In this document: positions 10,112-24,148 of the stretch, one piece after another
Layout: every line of letters starts with the position of its first letter
Position numbering within the stretch: the stretch's first letter is position 1
From: Cyanidiococcus yangmingshanensis
Lineage: Eukaryota; Rhodophyta; Bangiophyceae; Cyanidiales; Cyanidiaceae
Assembly: GCA_013995675.1 (NCBI GenBank)
Contig: VWRR01000018.1
Span: 124,001 to 188,000, forward strand
Length of the DNA stretch: 64,000 nucleotides
Reading direction: 5' to 3'
Notes under the pieces: generated by a model
Database searches by the model: none
What the model was told of the DNA's origin: nothing
The model's input: the letters and a program-made list of their open reading frames with translations, nothing else
Translations under genes and position numbers: made by a program

Positions 10112-10826
10112 CTCGTCCAAGGCTCTACAGGATACACACGAATGGTGCCTTTTAGGACAAACCTCTTTGTACGCAATTTCTGTCCTTGTTCCCGGTTTCG
10201 GGCGCGCAGCCCTAAGAACTGCTCACCCTCAGTTCTAGTGTTCCTTCAAAGGCCCCTAAAGAATCATAAAAAGCAGGATCTCTCAAGTCAAGAGAACTAC
10301 GTGTCACAAGCGTATACCTCAAACAAGCAAATGACAGCAACATTTCCAGGCGGTACATGGAATGTTCCAGCCGTCACGGCAGGGAGGCGCGAGTTGCGGG
10401 CCCTGATCTCCTGACGAGGCCACTCGAGAAGCGGCACGGTGCGTTGATGTACTCTGATTTAGTGCTATTTCGAGCCAAGTTTTTAGGACCATCACGCGAA
10501 TGACATTGTTGCAATCGCGTATATTTGGAAGTTTCCGGGAGTCGTTTCAAATACCCATAGCACGTCTGAGGCTAGATCTTCTCCGCCAAAGGTCGCTTCG
10601 CATTTCATCTCTCGCATGAGGCACTGAGCTGATGTTTCAAGTCTCCTTGTATGCCTCTCCGAGAATCAGCAGTGGTTGCCCTCACTTTTAGCACAATAAA
10701 AAACGCCAACCAGGTTTTAGGTCGATCGTTGCTCGCTTCCAACGTCAGGAAACGTTCGCCCTGGCAACTGGTCGGGTTAGATAAGAGCCGCTTCCGCACG
10801 GCCATCGGAGGCGTTCGCTGAAATCG
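10112..10826. promoter_or_regulatory. Divergent intergenic region PSMD9 / PA200
   Basis: About 0.7 kb between the start codons of two proteasome-related genes. I looked for the yeast proteasome element GGTGGCAAA on both strands and did not find it. No other defined element was recognised. Confidence 0.4.
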
Positions 10827-13800
10827 ATGCCCTGCCAGCAACGCCGCCAAAAAGTTCAGCGAAGGATCGTTCACACTTACAGCAGTCTGTATGATCTATT
10901 GGACGCACTTTCAATGGAGTCGCTTCGTGATCCGCTCCAAAGTTGTCCACAAGGCCCCGAGCTTCCCGCATATGTTGGGAACGAGCGAACTGGAGAACGT
11001 TTGCACCTCGTTGCGCTCTTGACTAGGGCTTGTGAGCGTCTCGAGTTGCTGTGGAACGAGCGCTGCAACGCCTTGCGCACGACGAACTGCACCGCAACGA
11101 AAATCGAGCGAATTGATCGTCGGTTCATCACCGAAATACGCAAGCTCGACCGTTTGGTAACCCGTTTTCACGCTTTGGATCATGAGCTTCCACCCGACTT
11201 GCACCGCACCCTGAGTTGGCTTTTCTTGAACTTGTGTTTAGGCGATGCTGGCGTAACGCTGCGTGATCTTGACTTGCGCTCCACCTCGGCGCAGCGTCTA
11301 ACCGCAACGCTCCTTGATCGGGAGCGTTATGAAGGCCGAATCATTGAGCTCGCTCGCGAGGCTGCCGGGGTAAAGCGAGCTGAACCGGAACAAGGCGTCG
11401 AGACGGGCTGTCACCAGCTCTTCCGTCCTTTGGCTGCTTACGAGGAGATATTTCAGCCAATAGATCGACTGCTGCGCGCTTATCATCTTGATGATTCTGC
11501 GACTAGTGCTGGCGTCGATCTGGTACCGGTATGTTCTGGCGATGTGGCTGCAGATGCCGGCGCTCTACACGGGGTCGTGCGTGGCTTCCACAGTCGTTCT
11601 GTGCATGCCCGGGCTTTGATGGCGCTTGCCGAGTCAATTCGACCGCTGTATGCTGCTTTTGCAGACCGTGTTTGGTGGGACCACTATCGTCCGCGGTTCC
11701 TGGCGGCCGTCCAGAAGTGCACTCCGGAATCGATACGCCAGCTTTATGTCGAAGCCATTCTCTGCACAACTCTCATGCCGACTGAACGCGGATGCAGCCG
11801 AGAACTCCTAGCGGCCTGGACTAGCGATGCATTCGATGTTGGATATGAGGCACTCCCTTTTGCAGGCGCAGAATGGAACGCGGTAACGGATGTCGATTGG
11901 GATGCCCTCTGGTTGGAGCTATGGTCGCGAGTGGCGCGTGATCGGATGCCTCTAAGCCAGTTGCAGGATGGTTCCGGACGATGTGCATCTACACGAACCG
12001 CATCGCTCGATGATGATGCTCTGAGCCCTCCACCTAGGGTCGCGAGCGTTCGATTACCTGTCGTAGAGGCGTTGGCTCAAAAAATTCTTGAATCTTTGGA
12101 AATGCCATCAGCTGACTTTTCCTACACTCGAGCCGAAAAACACGGTGCACCGGAATGCATGCGGTTCGCCGTTGGCTCAAATTGTGCAGAGAGACGCCTC
12201 CGAGCGAGTGTAGAGCTTCTGATTCGGCAAATCGGTGCTGGTTTTGATCCACAAACCATGAACGAGCGCATTCTTACAGCGCTGGAACGCTTGCTGGCGC
12301 TCGCAGACATAGCAATACACCCGAGCCACGACGGCATCTGGGTTGCTCGGTTCGGAATCTTTATGGAGGCTCTTGCACAGACAATGTTTGAACGTTTCAC
12401 GATGCAGTATTTGTGTGCGCGGTCGGGAATCCACGATCGGCTCACTGAGTGCCCGCAAGAAATGAAACGACAACTCGACATCAAGTGTGTGTCTCGTATC
12501 ATATTCATGATGACGGGTACTTTAGAGCGAGCGCTTCTCTCGGCGAATCGAACGCTCGCCAAAAGAGCACGACGAAGTTTGCGACTTTTGCTCCGGATGT
12601 TGCCTCCAGCAGCTCACCTTGCCCAATCGCCGAACGAATCGAAAGAAACTCTCCATCAAACCGGTTGGGCTCGAGATCTCTTCCAAAAAGTCGTCGTAGA
12701 TACGTTCCAACAAGAGCCCAAGGCATCTCGAAGAGCAGCAGCGATGCAGGTGGCTTCCATTCTGGTGCCGTACCTTCTGCCTCCACTACATGTGACGGAA
12801 ACTGACGGCCTGCATGGGACAGTGGACCTAGCCAAAAACCAAGAGACAGAGGGCAGCTATTGGTACTGCTGGATTACGTTTTGGAGGGCACGAGTGCCAG
12901 CGATGCTGCCTTCTCCGAGGCTGCCTATCGGTTCTGTACGATGTTCATCTCTTGCGTCAAAAATCGAGCAGAGGATGCATCAGGCGACGCAAAGCAAGGT
13001 ATCGTTTTTCTATCGCCTGAGGCGCACGCTTTCTGGGTGGCAGAGTGGATTCCTCGATTCACAGAACGATTATTTGACGTACTAGATTCACTTGAGAGAG
13101 CCGATTCAAATCCAGGCGGCGCGCGACTGCAGCGTCTCGAATGGATGATCACCGCGATCAGTGAACTGCTTCAGAAACAAGGCCAGCAAACGCCCGTCCA
13201 TGCCTCTGCCTGGTATCGCCTGTTCATTGAAGGTGCCGTGGATGATCGGCTTGCTCGAGAGAGGCCTCTGGAAAATGCCACAAAAGAATGGGCGATCATT
13301 GTCCGAGCGCTCTGTGCTTCCGCCTCAGACTCGGTCCATTGCCGAATGCTCATGGATCGTCTTCTGGGACTAGCATCGGCGGAGAACGTTTTGCCATCGT
13401 TGAAAGCGTGGCGTCTTCGACTGCTCGGTCAAGCCTGTCGCCGATACCCTGACGCGTCTGAACTCGCCCGGTGCTATGGTAGCACTATTGGACATCTCGC
13501 AATGAGTGCATGCTCAGCGCACGGTGAGCGGGCGCTTTACAAAGCAGGCGGCAAACTTTTCCGAGGTCTGATGCAAGGCTTGTCCGATACCTGGTCCCAA
13601 AGTGTTCATATTTGCCCTCTGTCGGAGGACGAGCAGTGGCGTCGAGTGAAGACGCTCTGGGACCAAGGTTATGCGCTTCACCAAAGTTGCCAGCGAGTTT
13701 GTTGGCAACAGATTCATGTCATGTGGCGACAACCAACGCTTGATACGATAGAGAAAGCGTGGTCGCTTTTCGAGGAGAATCTAGCGGCCATACAGCGTAT

Positions 13801-16800
13801 TGTTGGAGACCAGTGGACGACAGTTGACCCCGATAGAGCCAAAGCCGTTGCCCGTTGGCTCTTTTCGCTACGTCGAGCTGCCCGTTGGTTGCTCTCGGGA
13901 AAAAAGCGAGTCGACACCGACAGCTTGGTCTCCTCGGACAACGTCAGCGAATCCTCTGACGCGGATGATTGGTTCGATGCCCTCGACGATATCGACACGA
14001 CAACTGCACCTGGGACAGACAGCAAGGGCGATTCTGGGCCAGCCAATACCTGGAATATGAGGCTGACAAACTGGACACCGCTGCAAGGCAATGCGTCTGG
14101 CTTTATCGACTGGCTGCCATCGAATGCGTCACAACTGCTGGAGCAGTGGCAAGCTCTCGTGCTTCAAGTAGCGGTGGCTGCGGATCCCGATACGCTTCAA
14201 CGGGAAGCGCTTCGGCCATTCGAGATTGCCCATCAGGGCTTTGAATACGATGGTCCTCGAGCGCAACGTTCCGGCCGAGGTCGTTTTCGCCGTCAGTTCG
14301 CTCTCCAGGTACTCGATGAACATATGATTGATGCATCCCCGTGGACGTTGTTACGTGGTCCAGACTTGGTTATCGAGTCACTGGCGCTGGCCGCGCTCGA
14401 GCACCGCCGTTCGTTTGCAGCCCGTGCCGGGGCGTTTGCGATAGCCAGTCGAGACCCCGAACTCGCGGTGATTTCGTTTCCGAACTCGCTCCTCAAGTTG
14501 CTTCTATCCGAACGCGGAGTTCTCAGTGACTACCCTGGCATTGCTCAGCGAGCCCGTTCCCTGCTTTTGCCGGCCTGTCGGTATCTGTCGCCACGCGCCA
14601 TGGAATCGCAGGTTCTGAATCCCATATGGCGCGAGCTCGATTACAGCGCCAATACGTACGATGAGGTTGCGCTCTTCCAGCACCGAGTGCGTCTTGAGAG
14701 CATCTTCATCCTGTTGGACGCATTGTTGCCTCGTCTCTGTAGCGAGGCCGCACTGTTTCGAACAACGATTGCTGTGGTATTGCGTAGTGGATGCCGAGGC
14801 TCTTGGATGACCTCAGTGCCACAGGTTCACGGCCTTGCGATGACGCTTTTGATGAAAGCCTGTCTTCGAGTGCGAAGGCTCTCTGTTCTGGGTGCTCCCC
14901 GCAGCTGCGGCGAAGATGCGCGATGCATGGAACCCAACCTTGATCATCAGTTAAGGGAGCCTGATTTTGCAACCATGCTGGCGAATGTGGCAAAGATGGG
15001 TGTCTACGTTGAACCGGAGCAGCACTTGGCCGACACTGCAGCTGCGCCACGTCTGGCTTGGCTTGCACGGGCCGTGGCTGCGCTGCTGCTGGTCTATGAC
15101 GACCTCGTTGATTGCGCTCATTGGCGAAATCTGGGAATCCAAGACCAATCGAGTCAAGTGGCACAGAGTTGGCGACGAGCTTTAGAGGCTGCGTTCTCGC
15201 TGGCGAACGACAAGTATCGAGCTGCTCTACGACAGATTGGTGTGCTGCTGATCTCTCGACTTTGTGCCTGCGGCATAGTTACAGAGGACGCGTCCAAATC
15301 GTCTTGGATCAGCTGCATAGATGTGCAAGAACTGGTACGCTCCATGTATTGTGACGCCAAGGGCCCCCTCCATCTGTTCATCTCGTCGTCGACGAGTCCA
15401 ATAGATGCAGCCACTGCGGTCTCGAAGGGTGCTGATTTGTGGTCGGCGATTGTCTCATCGGTTGCGGAACTCGTACCGGGCACAGGCGTCGCGGCTCATC
15501 TGGCTACTGCATCATCAGTTTTTGTAGTAACGGATGCTGTTTCGTCTTGGGAGCTGGTTTCTGGTGGTCCAGCGTGGCCACGCCTTTGGGACGGCCGTCT
15601 CGGCACTTCGGCCATGATCAGCCGGCGGGCGGGTGAGCATTGGACCTTTCCCATGCTGGCGCGCGTACGCTGCCTCGAGCATCTCCATCATTTGATGAAC
15701 GAACAGGAACGCCAAAGAGTGTCATGGTACATGGACGGAGATTCTGATCTGAGTGCAGCGAGCACCGCATCGGTCGAATTGGATGAGATAGAGCGCTTGC
15801 GCAGACTCGAACACGAGATTCTGATAGCCACTGCAATTCGGGACATGAATCGGCTCGGTCGTTGCATCATGAAATGTACGTCTCAGTCAGTTTGGCGGAG
15901 TCTTGCGGTGCCAGCACTACGCTATCTAGCGGATCATGCGAGGAGTGCCCAAGCCGTGATCACAGAGGAAATGCTGTATCATGATTTGGTTTTGGAACCG
16001 ATGAGTTCTCGGGGACTTTGGGAGAGCGATCCTTGGGGTGCCTTATTGGACGAAGGGGCTCAAGCCGACTCAAACGCGGTCTTGAGGGCGTTAAACTGCT
16101 TGGAAGCGCTCGGCCGATTCGCGCCTCCAGACGGGCTCCGCTACGAGTACCTCATGGGACGTGCATCGAGTGCTGAACGTGACGCAGCTGCAAGCACACT
16201 AGCGGTATGGGTTGCGAATCATAGCTCGCTCTTAGCGCATGTCCTGGAAATATGGCGAGCATTTATCACTGGGTTGGAACAGGCAGCATCGAGCGGAATC
16301 GCGAATACGGAAACGATCGTCGCTGAGCGCCTCTTCGCAGCACGGGACACGCTCGTCGGCTTCCTTCAACGTGCATGCTACTGGCGGCAGCACGATATAA
16401 CTGAATCGCTCCAAAGCCTAGAGCCCTCACTGATAGATTGGTGTCTGCGGCAGCTGAATGCGGTTATTGTTCTCGACGGCGGGGACACCAACGGCGTCTC
16501 CTCAAGACGGGGCAACACTGGTGCCGGGGCCTCCTTGGGGCAGCGTGAAGCACTCGCTCAACGTGCGCGTAGTACCTGGTATCTACTGGCTCAGTCGCGG
16601 TCTCCAACGTTGTTGCATCGCGCCCTGGCGCATGCTGCGGAACTGCTCGCAAACTCGCGCAATTGGTCGGTTCGGAGCACTGCCATCAACGCGATTCATC
16701 TGGCACTGAATGACTATCCGTTTCTCATTCAGCGCCAGCGTTCGCTTGTTCAGGATACTCATTTCGCTGGATCCGCGTTTCGTTGGTTCGACGATCTCAT

Positions 16801-17266
16801 GCCATTTCTCAGCGATACAGAAATAGCCGTTCGCAAGGCAGCAGCGCAGGCACTGGCATCCTGGTGCCGCTGGTTCGTACCAAACGCCGCCGATGGAGAC
16901 GACGAGGACGCACTCTATGAACGAATCATCAAGAATCGCTGGTGCAACCCAAATCCCTCTGTGGATGAATTTGCTCGAGCACTTGTACTATCGTGCCTCA
17001 TCCAAAGCCACCCGTACGATGTTCGTCCGCGCTGGATGTCAGACGCCCTAGGTGCGATGGTTATGCTCGCCGAGACGCCTTCTGGATCTACCAAGCAAGC
17101 CGTTGCAGTGTCCCGTCGGCGGGAGGCAGCACAAGCGGCTCGGCGATGCCTCCAATCCTTCTGCCATATGCACCGAGCGCAATGGACGCGCGAGCAAGAA
17201 CAGCTCGATCCGTCAATTCGGGAACTGCTCTCTGATCTCTGGCTCGGCAGCCCTTACGTTGTTTAA
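10827..17266 (+). CDS. PSME4: Proteasome activator PA200/Blm10 (HEAT-repeat giant), one frame change
   Basis: ATP-independent proteasome activator that caps the 20S core. Identification rests on the C-terminus: SHPYDVRPRWMSDALGAMV, then RRCLQSFCHMHRAQW and a terminal SPYVV, equivalent to the family's HPYDVPPWMP, LSEFKRTHQDTW and terminal YYA-type gate-opening tail. The middle (FEYDGPRAQRSGRGRFRRQF) and repeated helical pairs fit HEAT repeats throughout. The joined product is about 2,146 residues, almost the length of yeast Blm10. The first 670 or so codons are in one frame and the rest in another; the change lies between 12806 and 12860, most simply at GGG 12851-12853, where one base appears missing (ETEG then QLLVLLDYVLEG). 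This is opposite in sign to the other frame changes in the window. The last residues VV instead of YA are unusual and could affect docking. Confidence 0.85.
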
Positions 17267-18106
17267 AAGTTCGAGTCCCAGAGGTCGAACATTCGACCCT
17301 GCATCCCGAGTCGCCATCATGAACAAAAATCGGAATAGAAGCGTATCGATCGACTTTAGAAAAATCACCCGGCATGTAAAAAGCCGCGACAACGGGGCAC
17401 GCATTCCCCAAACGGAACGTGCATGCAGAGCGCGTCCTCGATGCATGCCAGTCGAGGATGATGTGCGCCGCATCGTTGGCCGGTTTTAAACAGGTTCCGT
17501 GATTCTCATGCACCAGATTGGTGTCTCACCACCAGAGACTAGGTCGAGTATCCTGTGCGATCCGGAGACCCGTTGTGTGTGCAACTTGGCTACTTGCAGA
17601 AATCATATCTGGAGATCGAGGCTTCATCCAGCCAGGTTGATACGTTACGAATCAAAATAGATCGTTCCGATTCTGTAGCAATCTAACCATATCCCCAGTA
17701 CATGTCTGTGTTTTGTTTGCAGTATGCGTTTGCAACAAAGTCTACATAGGGCCCGCGATTCCAAAAAGCAGCTGATTCTCGGTCCTAGGTGATGCTCCGA
17801 CCAGAATTCCGATGCAGTTGCAGGCTTGACGAACAAGTGACGCCTCTAGCGCATATCGAAAGACCACCACAACACACTTCACGCTGTGTAGTGTTCAGAA
17901 AATTGCAATCTCTCTATTATAGTGCTTTCCTTCAACGTGTTACTCTCCATTCATTTTTCTTCCTCATCAAGTTCAACTGAAAACTTTTCCATTTCAATTC
18001 TTTTTCAAAACTGTTAAAAGATTATCATCCCTTGCCATAACTGTTAGGGGCTGTATCTGATGGATGTCGCCGGCGTCTATACAGAGCTACGGAACAAGCC
18101 CAGATT
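17267..18106. other. Intergenic region, convergent 3' ends PA200 / MYB
   Basis: About 0.84 kb. No supported gene. A TTCGAGTCCC string at 17271 resembles a tRNA T-loop, but no T-stem or cloverleaf can be built around it. The part at about 17930-18030 is AT- and pyrimidine-rich. Confidence 0.45.
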
Positions 18107-20334
18107 TCATTTCGCGTCCAATTCGTCGGCGCCGTTCCCCTCTGCAGGCTGAACTTGGTCCCCAGCAATATCACTCGATGAGGACGACGCTCGTGACTCA
18201 TTCGTCTCAGGGTCACGTCTCAGAGGTGAGGTTGCGTTCTCTGTGCTGAGCGAGGCGGATTTGCTGTGAGATTCATTCGACGACGACGACGTCAGCGAAG
18301 ACGAGGATGGAGAGAGCGACGATGAAGCATCATCATCATCATCATCGGCACTATTTGGAGACTCTGCAAGTTTCCCTAGCTTTCTTTTCGGCTCACAAGA
18401 CCTTTCCAAGTTCTGGACAAACCGAAGAGAATGTTGGCTCGCTTGTGATTCGTCCGCGCCGAGCGCCCGCAGCTGTGCTTTGGTAAATGCCATGTCGCAC
18501 ACATTCCGCAACTGCGCGAGCGCTGCCCCACCATCGACTTTCTCCATGCGTCTTGCCTCCCGCAGGAGTTTCAGTTGGTATTTCTGTAAGTGTGTACGAA
18601 CCTGTTTCGGGCTACGACTCTTCACGACACCTGCGATGGCTGCAAAGTTCTTCGGACCGAATCGTTTGCAGCCCAGGAGAAAGAGCTCGTGCTCAATGTC
18701 GGCCCAATAGCGGGTTGTTCCCAGCGGCCGAGCACGACGATCAGCACGTTTAGGAGCGCCGCTTCGCCAACGCGCTCAAATCACTTCCATCTCCGAAAAG
18801 GCTCGTGCCCGTGGCCTCCGTCTCCATGCCCAGGCTGTCCTCTGATCCACATACCCTGGACTGTGGTCGGCGTGAACGGTGCCGCGCCGCAGCCGCCATC
18901 TGTTGGCGATAGTTCAATTTTTCGAGCGCTTCCGCCGCAGGGCCGAAGACCTCGCGCGCCGCCGCACACGCCTCTGCCGCTTGCCGTGACGGAAAGAGGA
19001 ATGTTCCATCGTGAAAAGGAGCGAACTCGAACTGATTATGGCTCTCGGTGCCGCAGTCCGTACCACCAAGGCCCGCACTAGGATTCATTCTCTCAACTTC
19101 GCTACTTCCAATCAACGCTGTCTGCGCACCGCCATCCATCATCGCCAGGTTACGTGCACTGCTGCTTCGAGAAACAACAGCGTCCACCATGCCGGAGAGC
19201 ACGCGCCGATCATAAAGGTTAGTGCCCAGACCATCGGCGAAAATGAATCCATTCGTGCCGTCACCACTGGTGGCATGCTCTGCTCGAGAGATGTGTTCGT
19301 TCGGCTTTGGCATAGGAGCCACGAGCTTACCCATCCCCGGAGCTATTCCATGAGCGTTCACGTGGACTGTGCCTACTCCATACGACGATTTCCCGTCTTC
19401 CGAAGTAGGTGACGAAAGCGGGCGTGATCGGTGAAAAAGCCCCTGTCATCGGATTGCGAACGTTCGGAGTTGAAGATACTTCACCTTTGAGGTGCTTCTC
19501 CAGCATACGCTGTAAAGCGGCTACTTCGGAACGTGAACGCACTAACTCGGTTTCGAGAAGGCGAATACGCTCTGCTTGGTGCTGAATCATGGTTGCAAAA
19601 TCCGATTCATCCGGGGGGGTGTTTGCGGTTGATATCGGCTTCCAATTCCTATCCCAAGTTTGAGTCAAACGTTCTTCACAGTCAAGAGGCTCTTCACCAA
19701 ACTCAAAGTTCAGCATTGGCAGTGCATCAATATCCTGTGCTTGGTCTAAGGCTGTCATGTCTGAAGCAGAGCTCACCGAAAGGGCCACTTCACTTAGTTG
19801 TCCAAAGTGCGACGCGGCGGCACTCATGTCGGAAGCGGGTGAGCAGCGTCCAGAGTCAAGCGTCTCCGCCAAGACACCCAACATATCATGTAAGTCAACA
19901 TCCTCCATGGCGACCTCAAAGCCACGGCTCCCAGGCACACTCCGACCGTTGAACAACTTGGTGTGCGCGGCTGCAGCCACTCGAGCGGCGCTCTCGTCTT
20001 TGTTATCCTTCCTCAGCCGCACACTAGTTGCACACAGGGGCGCCTCTAGCCCAGCGCCAAAAAGATCGTCACCCCACGAGCACACTCTCTCTTCGGGGCC
20101 CTCGAACCAGCTAGACTCGCGATCTACGCTTGCTCCCTCCGGACTCAGACGCGAGATCGCACTGCCGTTGCGAACAAGGCCCCTCGTTGCACCCGTACCC
20201 CTGCGGGAACTCCGACAGTTTTGCCCTGACTCGCCAAGCACGAACCCTTCGCAAGTACCCACAGAAACCGGCGTTGCACAAGAGGTTGTCCCTACAACTG
20301 TTGTGTTTGGAGCTACCGTATCCAACGTCGCCAT
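18107..20334 (-). CDS. SHAQKYF-class single-MYB transcription factor, two frame changes
   Basis: A nuclear DNA-binding protein with one plant-type 1R-MYB repeat near the C-terminal third: RYWADIEHELFLLGCKRFG, then NFAAIAGVVKSRSPKQVRTH and LQKYQLKL, a variant of the SHAQKYF signature. A basic stretch (KRADRRARP) precedes it and an acidic/serine-rich tail with a run of aspartates follows. The N-terminal part is low complexity and contains a probable coiled coil (MIQHQAERIRLLETELVRSR). Three consecutive minus-strand frames must be joined, each switch equal to one extra base: around 19415-19417 (a TTT in the sense strand) and around 18759-18760 (a GG in the sense strand), the second immediately before the MYB domain and just ahead of a stop. 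Joined length about 741 residues. The first ATG at 20334 is used. Target genes unknown. Confidence 0.75.
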
Positions 20335-20745
20335 AACTAATCCAGACAGAGTTTCGTGGATTTCTCTTAACCCCTGCTTATTCGGAGTGTACGAGACTTG
20401 AGCACCTCAACTGCAACGTCGCTACTTCCGCTGCAAGCCTGTTAGACCCTAGTGTTCCTTGCGGGAAGGTAAGCCCTTCGGTACGCACGCTTCCTCAAGC
20501 ACCGTCGACGACGACAGAAGACGTAACCGTTCCCGCGGCCAAGGAATGGCACGTTTGCTGATCGTTTGGCTTCCCGACGGGGTCGCGCGACCGACCGACG
20601 GCGCGACGAAAACCACAAACGCGAGGGTTTTCGCACCCGACGATGCTGATTGTTCAGCACGGATGTCCATTTAGTTCCGCAAATGACCGTTATCTGAGAT
20701 TTTTCGTGGATCCCGTGTCACGCGCTTAAATCTCAATGTCACGAC

Positions 20746-20760
20746 GCGTGTCCGACACGC
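20746..20760. promoter_or_regulatory. 15-bp dyad GCGTGTC-C-GACACGC
   Basis: Two perfect 7-bp arms flank one central base. The half-site CGTGTCC is the same as in the palindrome upstream of secreted protein B. It sits about 410 bp upstream of the MYB start codon (minus strand). A dimeric factor site is inferred. Confidence 0.35.
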
Positions 20761-20793
20761 GCGCTGTTTTTGGCGCTCGCTCTCGGTGGATGG

Positions 20794-20807
20794 ATGTCAC
20801 GTGACAT
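20794..20807. promoter_or_regulatory. Perfect 14-bp palindrome with CACGTG core
   Basis: ATGTCACGTGACAT is self-complementary and contains the G-box CACGTG, with TCACGTGA also the E-box type bound by TFEB/CBF1-like bHLH proteins. It lies in the divergent region between MYB and threonine synthase, closer to MYB. Confidence 0.4.
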
Positions 20808-22393
20808 GCGTTGCTTTTGCTGATTGGCTTGCTGTAACGATTGATCCGAAAGCGCCGTCGTCGAGCAGCCACTTGCCGCGAATCGTCACGACCACGGTAC
20901 CCGCATCAGCGAAGCGTGTCTCCTCAGTCCACCAAATCATGGCAAATCGTGCATGTGTCATGGACTAGGCTATGCTTGGGACTTTTGGGGGTCTACGCGC
21001 CAAGACGCACCGCTGCTGAAGTTGCACAACCGTCGGGTTTTCTACACAGCTCAATAAAGCCTAACCGAACGGGAATACAGTACCAGCTTGGGTCCAGCTC
21101 TTCAGTTTCCTCCAAATAACATAAACCGTGGAATTCCTTGAGGATTTCACTCGCGACTGCACGTGAAATTGTCTTTTATGAGCTTCCCTGTGCGTCTCTT
21201 GTCGAGTGTATGCCAGTTTTGCAAGAATATATTAGGCGAACCTATGAATCTACTGCAACAACTCGATACTAGTCAAGCTTCGACTGGAGTGGATCATTGA
21301 TAAAGTATTTGTGCTGGTGATGATGTCACTTTCGGCCGTGGAGTATTTCCATGGTGCTTGTGAGCAGCAGGTACCGCAAAACTACCAGGCAAAGCGCGAG
21401 GAGACTCGAAAGATTCAATGGGTCCGAGTAGGCCCCTACGCCTCTTTGTTGCGTTCGCGACAGATCGAAATATCTGCGAATTCGTGAAGGGATTCCAGAA
21501 AAAGGGGTGCTGTTGCTCGGTTGTTCAATGAATTCGCATCATTTGGTATGGGTACCAAAAAATTCTCTCAAAGAACGCACATTACGTATAGCTATAGAAT
21601 ACCCCAACCTGATGAGTCGATGTCTATTGATCGATATAATATTTTATCCAGGAACCCAGGGGGAATGGCATACCAAATTGCCATAGCGACCAACGGATCT
21701 CGCGGGACGCACCGGCTTTCGGATGGACGCTGGATTGGACCCCTGGATTTGAACAACCCAGCAAAGTGCTCTCTCCCGATCGCAGGCCTGAAACCCTACC
21801 CAGCAACGAGAAATCAGTTCCGTCGTTTTAAGCTACCACATCGAGTTCTTCATCAAATAGTCGCGTCCGGATTTGCTCTTCTTGGGATCATTCATGATCG
21901 CGGGAAAGCCGCCCCATCCGATTCGGCGAAAGACGGCCTGCAAGGCCTGTTTTTCAAGGTCTGCATCCCCAACGTTCGCGCTTCATTTCGAATCCACGGC
22001 ATGGGTGTTAACACAACTATCTCTGAGATGGGCATCAAGCCGCACACACATACCGAAAAAGAGCACAAATGTGGTTCCACAACAAAAATGCCAGGAGCTT
22101 AACCTTTGCAGAAAGATGACACGATCCCGGTCTCTGGCAAGCGTAGCCTTGGCGTTTCTATATTCCTATCTGGAGCCGCATTCTTCACTCTTTTTCTGCG
22201 CACTCTTTTCTCAGTGTACATCGATAGACAGGCGCCGGATGCAAACACAGCTCATGAAATCACGAGCCAACACAATGCAATGACGTTCCGCATCTTCTCT
22301 TTGTCTGAAATATCGGCTAGTCCGAAAGCGCTGTGACAACTGGTTTGCACCCCAGGGATGGTGGTCCGCCGTGCGGCCTTGGGGCCAGGCTAG

Positions 22394-24148
<1,755 letters not shown>

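Noticed and set aside
12780-12860. A small intron as explanation for the PA200 frame change
   Set aside because: No GTAAGT-type donor or TACTAAC-type branch like those in NF-YB, and the protein aligns without a gap.
17215-17285. Possible tRNA because of TTCGAGTCCC
   Set aside because: The flanks do not form a T-stem, acceptor or anticodon arm, and the candidate would overlap the PA200 stop.
21521-22102. 193-codon open frame in the long MYB/threonine synthase spacer
   Set aside because: Begins at a TTG, the internal ATGs are weak candidates, and the composition reads like non-coding DNA with no domain.
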